Shown here: positions 61,982 to 64,000 of the stretch, in pieces
Position numbering within the stretch: position 1 is the first letter of the stretch
How the letters are laid out: each line of letters starts with the position of its first letter
Assembly: GCF_023169945.1 (NCBI RefSeq)
Contig: NZ_AP025591.1
Span: 6,618,501 to 6,682,500 of the forward strand
Source: Anaeromyxobacter oryzae
GTDB lineage: Bacteria > Myxococcota > Myxococcia > Myxococcales > Anaeromyxobacteraceae
Reading direction: 5' to 3'
Length of the DNA: 64,000 nucleotides
Notes under the pieces: generated by a model
Seen by the model: only the letters and a program-made list of their open reading frames with translations
Told to the model about the DNA's origin: nothing
The model's database searches: none
Translations under genes and position numbers: made by a program

Positions 61982-62809
61982 CTAGTGCTCGATGCGGAAG
62001 CCGGAGTGGAACGTCTCCATGCCGAACGGGATGCCCCAGTAGCTGACGATCATGGCCGCCACCGCGACGAGGGAATAGATGGCCAGCCGCTGGCCACGCC
62101 AACCCATGGTGATCCGCAGGTGCAGATAGATCCCGTAGATCAGCCAGGAGATGAGCGACCAGACCTCCACGGGATCCCAGTTCCAGAAAGTCCCCTTGGC
62201 CTGGTTCGCCCAGAACGCTCCCGACACGATCATGACGCCGTAGAGCGTGAATCCGCCCACCACGAACCGATAGCTGAGATCGTCGAGGGCCTTCGGATCG
62301 GGCATCCGGTCGTAGATGCCCCCCTGCTTGTCCTGCCTGAGCAGGTACATCAATCCGAGGCCAGCGGCGACGAGCACCGCGCTGAAGCCGGTGGTCGCAC
62401 CGACGATATGGACCCACAGCCAGCCGCTCTGCAGCGCGGGGGCGAGCTGCGCGGTGGAGATGCCGGTCCGGAGCGTCCCGGCCCAGCCGATCAGGACGAA
62501 GGCGACCGGCACCACGAGCACGCCGAGCGCACGCACCCTCTTCGCGCTGAGCTCGACGATGACGTACAGCAGGACCGACACCCAGACGCCCAGCGTGATC
62601 GACTCCGCGATCGTGATGAACGGGCTCGTCCCGCCCTGGACCCAGCGCACGCCGATGCTCGCGGTATGCGGCAGGAACCCCACGGCCGCGCCCACCAGTC
62701 CGACCACGAACAGCCTCTCGGACTTCGCGATGAAGCCCATGATGTAGCTGAACGCGCTCAGGCCGTAAAACGCGACGGCGGTCCAGAACAGCACCTGCTC
62801 CGTCCTCAT
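61982..62809 (-). CDS. ccsA: System II cytochrome c biogenesis protein CcsA (haem handling)
   Basis: A 275-aa membrane protein with about eight helices. The tryptophan-rich haem-binding motif is FWNWDPVEVWSLISWLIYG (WNWDP at 209-213), in the frame typical of CcsA/ResC. Conserved histidines occur at 48, 134 and 230. It exports haem and, with ResB, ligates it to the Cys pairs of apocytochromes outside the cytoplasmic membrane. Some databases call this protein CcsB. The resB gene is 52 nt upstream on the same strand, the usual partner. Confidence 0.92.
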   Translation of the reverse strand: MRTEQVLFWTAVAFYGLSAFSYIMGFIAKSERLFVVGLVGAAVGFLPHTASIGVRWVQGGTSPFITIAESITLGVWVSVLLYVIVELSAKRVRALGVLVVPVAFVLIGWAGTLRTGISTAQLAPALQSGWLWVHIVGATTGFSAVLVAAGLGLMYLLRQDKQGGIYDRMPDPKALDDLSYRFVVGGFTLYGVMIVSGAFWANQAKGTFWNWDPVEVWSLISWLIYGIYLHLRITMGWRGQRLAIYSLVAVAAMIVSYWGIPFGMETFHSGFRIEH

Positions 62810-62861
62810 GAGATCTCCTCGCGCGCGCGGCCCATGGCCGACGCGCGCGGATTCCGCGGCG

Positions 62862-63977
62862 TCACGCCGCCCGTCTGTTGGCGGTTCCCTGCCGCACGCG
62901 TCCGACGAACGTCACGACCATGCCTGCCAGCCCGAGGCAGAGGCTCGCGAGGATGACGTTCTGGCCGGGGTCGTAGCGGACATCCATACCGACCCAGTAG
63001 CGAATCTCCTTCGGGGAGAGCTTGAAGTCGCCGGCGTCGAACTCGCCGCCGACCAGCACCTGCCCGTTCCGCGCGGCGCCCGGCGTTCCCTGCGGTCCGA
63101 GCGGCACGACCTGGAACCCGATGTCGCCCTGGCGCTCGACCACGGCGTTCGGCCGGTAGCTCAGGAGCAGCTCGGCGCGGGGCTCCTCCGGAGGCGGCGG
63201 GAACGGGAAGCTCTCCGGGCCGGTGGGCGTACCCGTCGCATACAGGTAGCCGCCGTTGGAGTGCTTGATGCTCTGGAGCGGGACGTGGGCTCCGTACACC
63301 TCGCGTCCGTCCTTGTCGGACATCACGACGAGGACGGAGTAGCCCTCCTTCGAGCAGAGGTACCGGACGCCGTCGTGCTCGAGGTCGCGCGTGATGTAGA
63401 TGGTGCCGCTGGTCCTGGCGGCGCCCTCGCCGACCGCGATCTCGTACGCCGCGCGCTTGTCGAGCCCGTCGACGGTGTACTTGGAGTGCATCTTGACGAG
63501 CGTCGTCTCGCCCCGAAGGCGGGCGATGTCGAAGAACCGGCCGTGCTCCACGAGGTCGTAGCTATCGAGCTGGCCGTTGGGGAGCGTCTCGCCCTCCGTC
63601 AGCCTGAGCACGCCCCTGAAGTGGAAGAGGCTGTTGACGACGACGGCGCCCAGGAGCGCAACGAAGCTCACGTGGAAGACGATCATCCCGACGGAGACGA
63701 CCGAGAGCTTTCGCCTCCAGATCCGGGTGAAGAACGCGGTGCCCGAGCTCACCGCGAGCAGCACCAGCAGCGCGTTGAACCAGAGCGTCGAGAAGATGAG
63801 CTGCCAGGCCCGCTCGCCGCGGAAGACGGTGACGCCGACTACGCAGAATGCCAGCACCGCCAGGAGCAGCGCGATGGCGAGCTTCGGCGAGGTCAGGAAC
63901 GCGTACGCGTGCTGCGGGAGGGTCCGGGGCCGCCTCGCAGGCGCGACTGCCGCTGCGGAGGTTTCAGGCGCAATCAC
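62862..63977 (-). CDS. resB: System II cytochrome c biogenesis protein ResB-like
   Basis: A 371-aa membrane protein with three N-terminal helices (about residues 34-55, 60-78 and 97-117), a large periplasmic domain and a last helix near 342-362. LTSPKLAIALLLAVLAF, the IVFHVSF histidine and the periplasmic domain (LEHDGVRYLCSKEGYSVLV) fit ResB/Ccs1, which with CcsA joins haem to apocytochromes. GTG 63977 is the start used; no ribosome site is clear and the frame stays open to the window edge, so the true start may lie outside. It heads the group resB-ccsA-radical SAM-lipoprotein. Confidence 0.88.
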   Translation of the reverse strand: MIAPETSAAAVAPARRPRTLPQHAYAFLTSPKLAIALLLAVLAFCVVGVTVFRGERAWQLIFSTLWFNALLVLLAVSSGTAFFTRIWRRKLSVVSVGMIVFHVSFVALLGAVVVNSLFHFRGVLRLTEGETLPNGQLDSYDLVEHGRFFDIARLRGETTLVKMHSKYTVDGLDKRAAYEIAVGEGAARTSGTIYITRDLEHDGVRYLCSKEGYSVLVVMSDKDGREVYGAHVPLQSIKHSNGGYLYATGTPTGPESFPFPPPPEEPRAELLLSYRPNAVVERQGDIGFQVVPLGPQGTPGAARNGQVLVGGEFDAGDFKLSPKEIRYWVGMDVRYDPGQNVILASLCLGLAGMVVTFVGRVRQGTANRRAA

Positions 63978-64000
63978 GGGTGAGTCCGTCTTTCGAGCGC

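Overview
The window is a GC-rich bacterial chromosome segment that looks like Anaeromyxobacter or a close relative (Myxococcota). The reasons are two proteins with MYXO-CTERM-type C-terminal sorting tails, an AgmX/PglI-type C-terminal domain, a DUF4388/PATAN-like protein, many phosphorelay genes, and 37 CxxCH haem-binding motifs in five genes. There is no sign of a prophage, a complete insertion sequence or a CRISPR array. The organism is inferred; no rRNA gene is present to confirm it.

Layout. 1-6.6 kb: leucine biosynthesis (leuC 5' part, leuA) and thrS on the minus strand, with structured leaders, then a divergent acyl-carrier protein and AMP-ligase pair. 6.7-12.3 kb: a membrane protein with an EESSWGEH motif, tRNA-Val(GAC), a CDP-alcohol phosphatidyltransferase, a FlgT-like exported protein, a metallo-hydrolase, a VOC protein and a DUF4388-like protein. 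12.3-27.5 kb: a long minus-strand run made of a hybrid kinase/GGDEF protein, a sensor kinase, a FecR-domain protein and four exported or surface proteins, mostly joined by 4-bp GTGA overlaps. 27.6-37.2 kb: bipA, a solitary rplC, a response regulator with a degenerate kinase, rpoH, an NtrC-type regulator with a kinase carrying a periplasmic CxxCH motif, and hemA.

37.4-50.1 kb is the most distinctive block. It holds a 17-haem cytochrome, a SurA-like isomerase, a transposase-like helix-turn-helix protein, a coiled-coil/AgmX protein, an outer-membrane beta-barrel, two NHL-propeller lipoproteins, a 12-haem cytochrome (one motif is CX3CH) and a tetrahaem cytochrome. This set of parts fits a porin-cytochrome conduit for extracellular electron transfer. 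Good sigma-54 promoter matches (GG-N10-GC) lie before the 17-haem gene, the helix-turn-helix gene and the tetrahaem gene, and another lies before rpoH. The neighbouring NtrC-type regulator and CxxCH-bearing kinase are the obvious candidates to drive them; that link is inference.

50.1-64 kb: a TMTC-like TPR membrane protein with an in-frame palindromic repeat, a tetrahaem cytochrome with a B12-type radical SAM protein, a small membrane protein, a LuxE-like acyl-protein synthetase, a YfhO-like membrane protein, and a minus-strand group of resB, ccsA, a second B12-type radical SAM gene and a propeller lipoprotein. ResB/CcsA would attach haem to the cytochromes, and hemA supplies the first committed step of haem synthesis, so much of the window serves cytochrome production and use.
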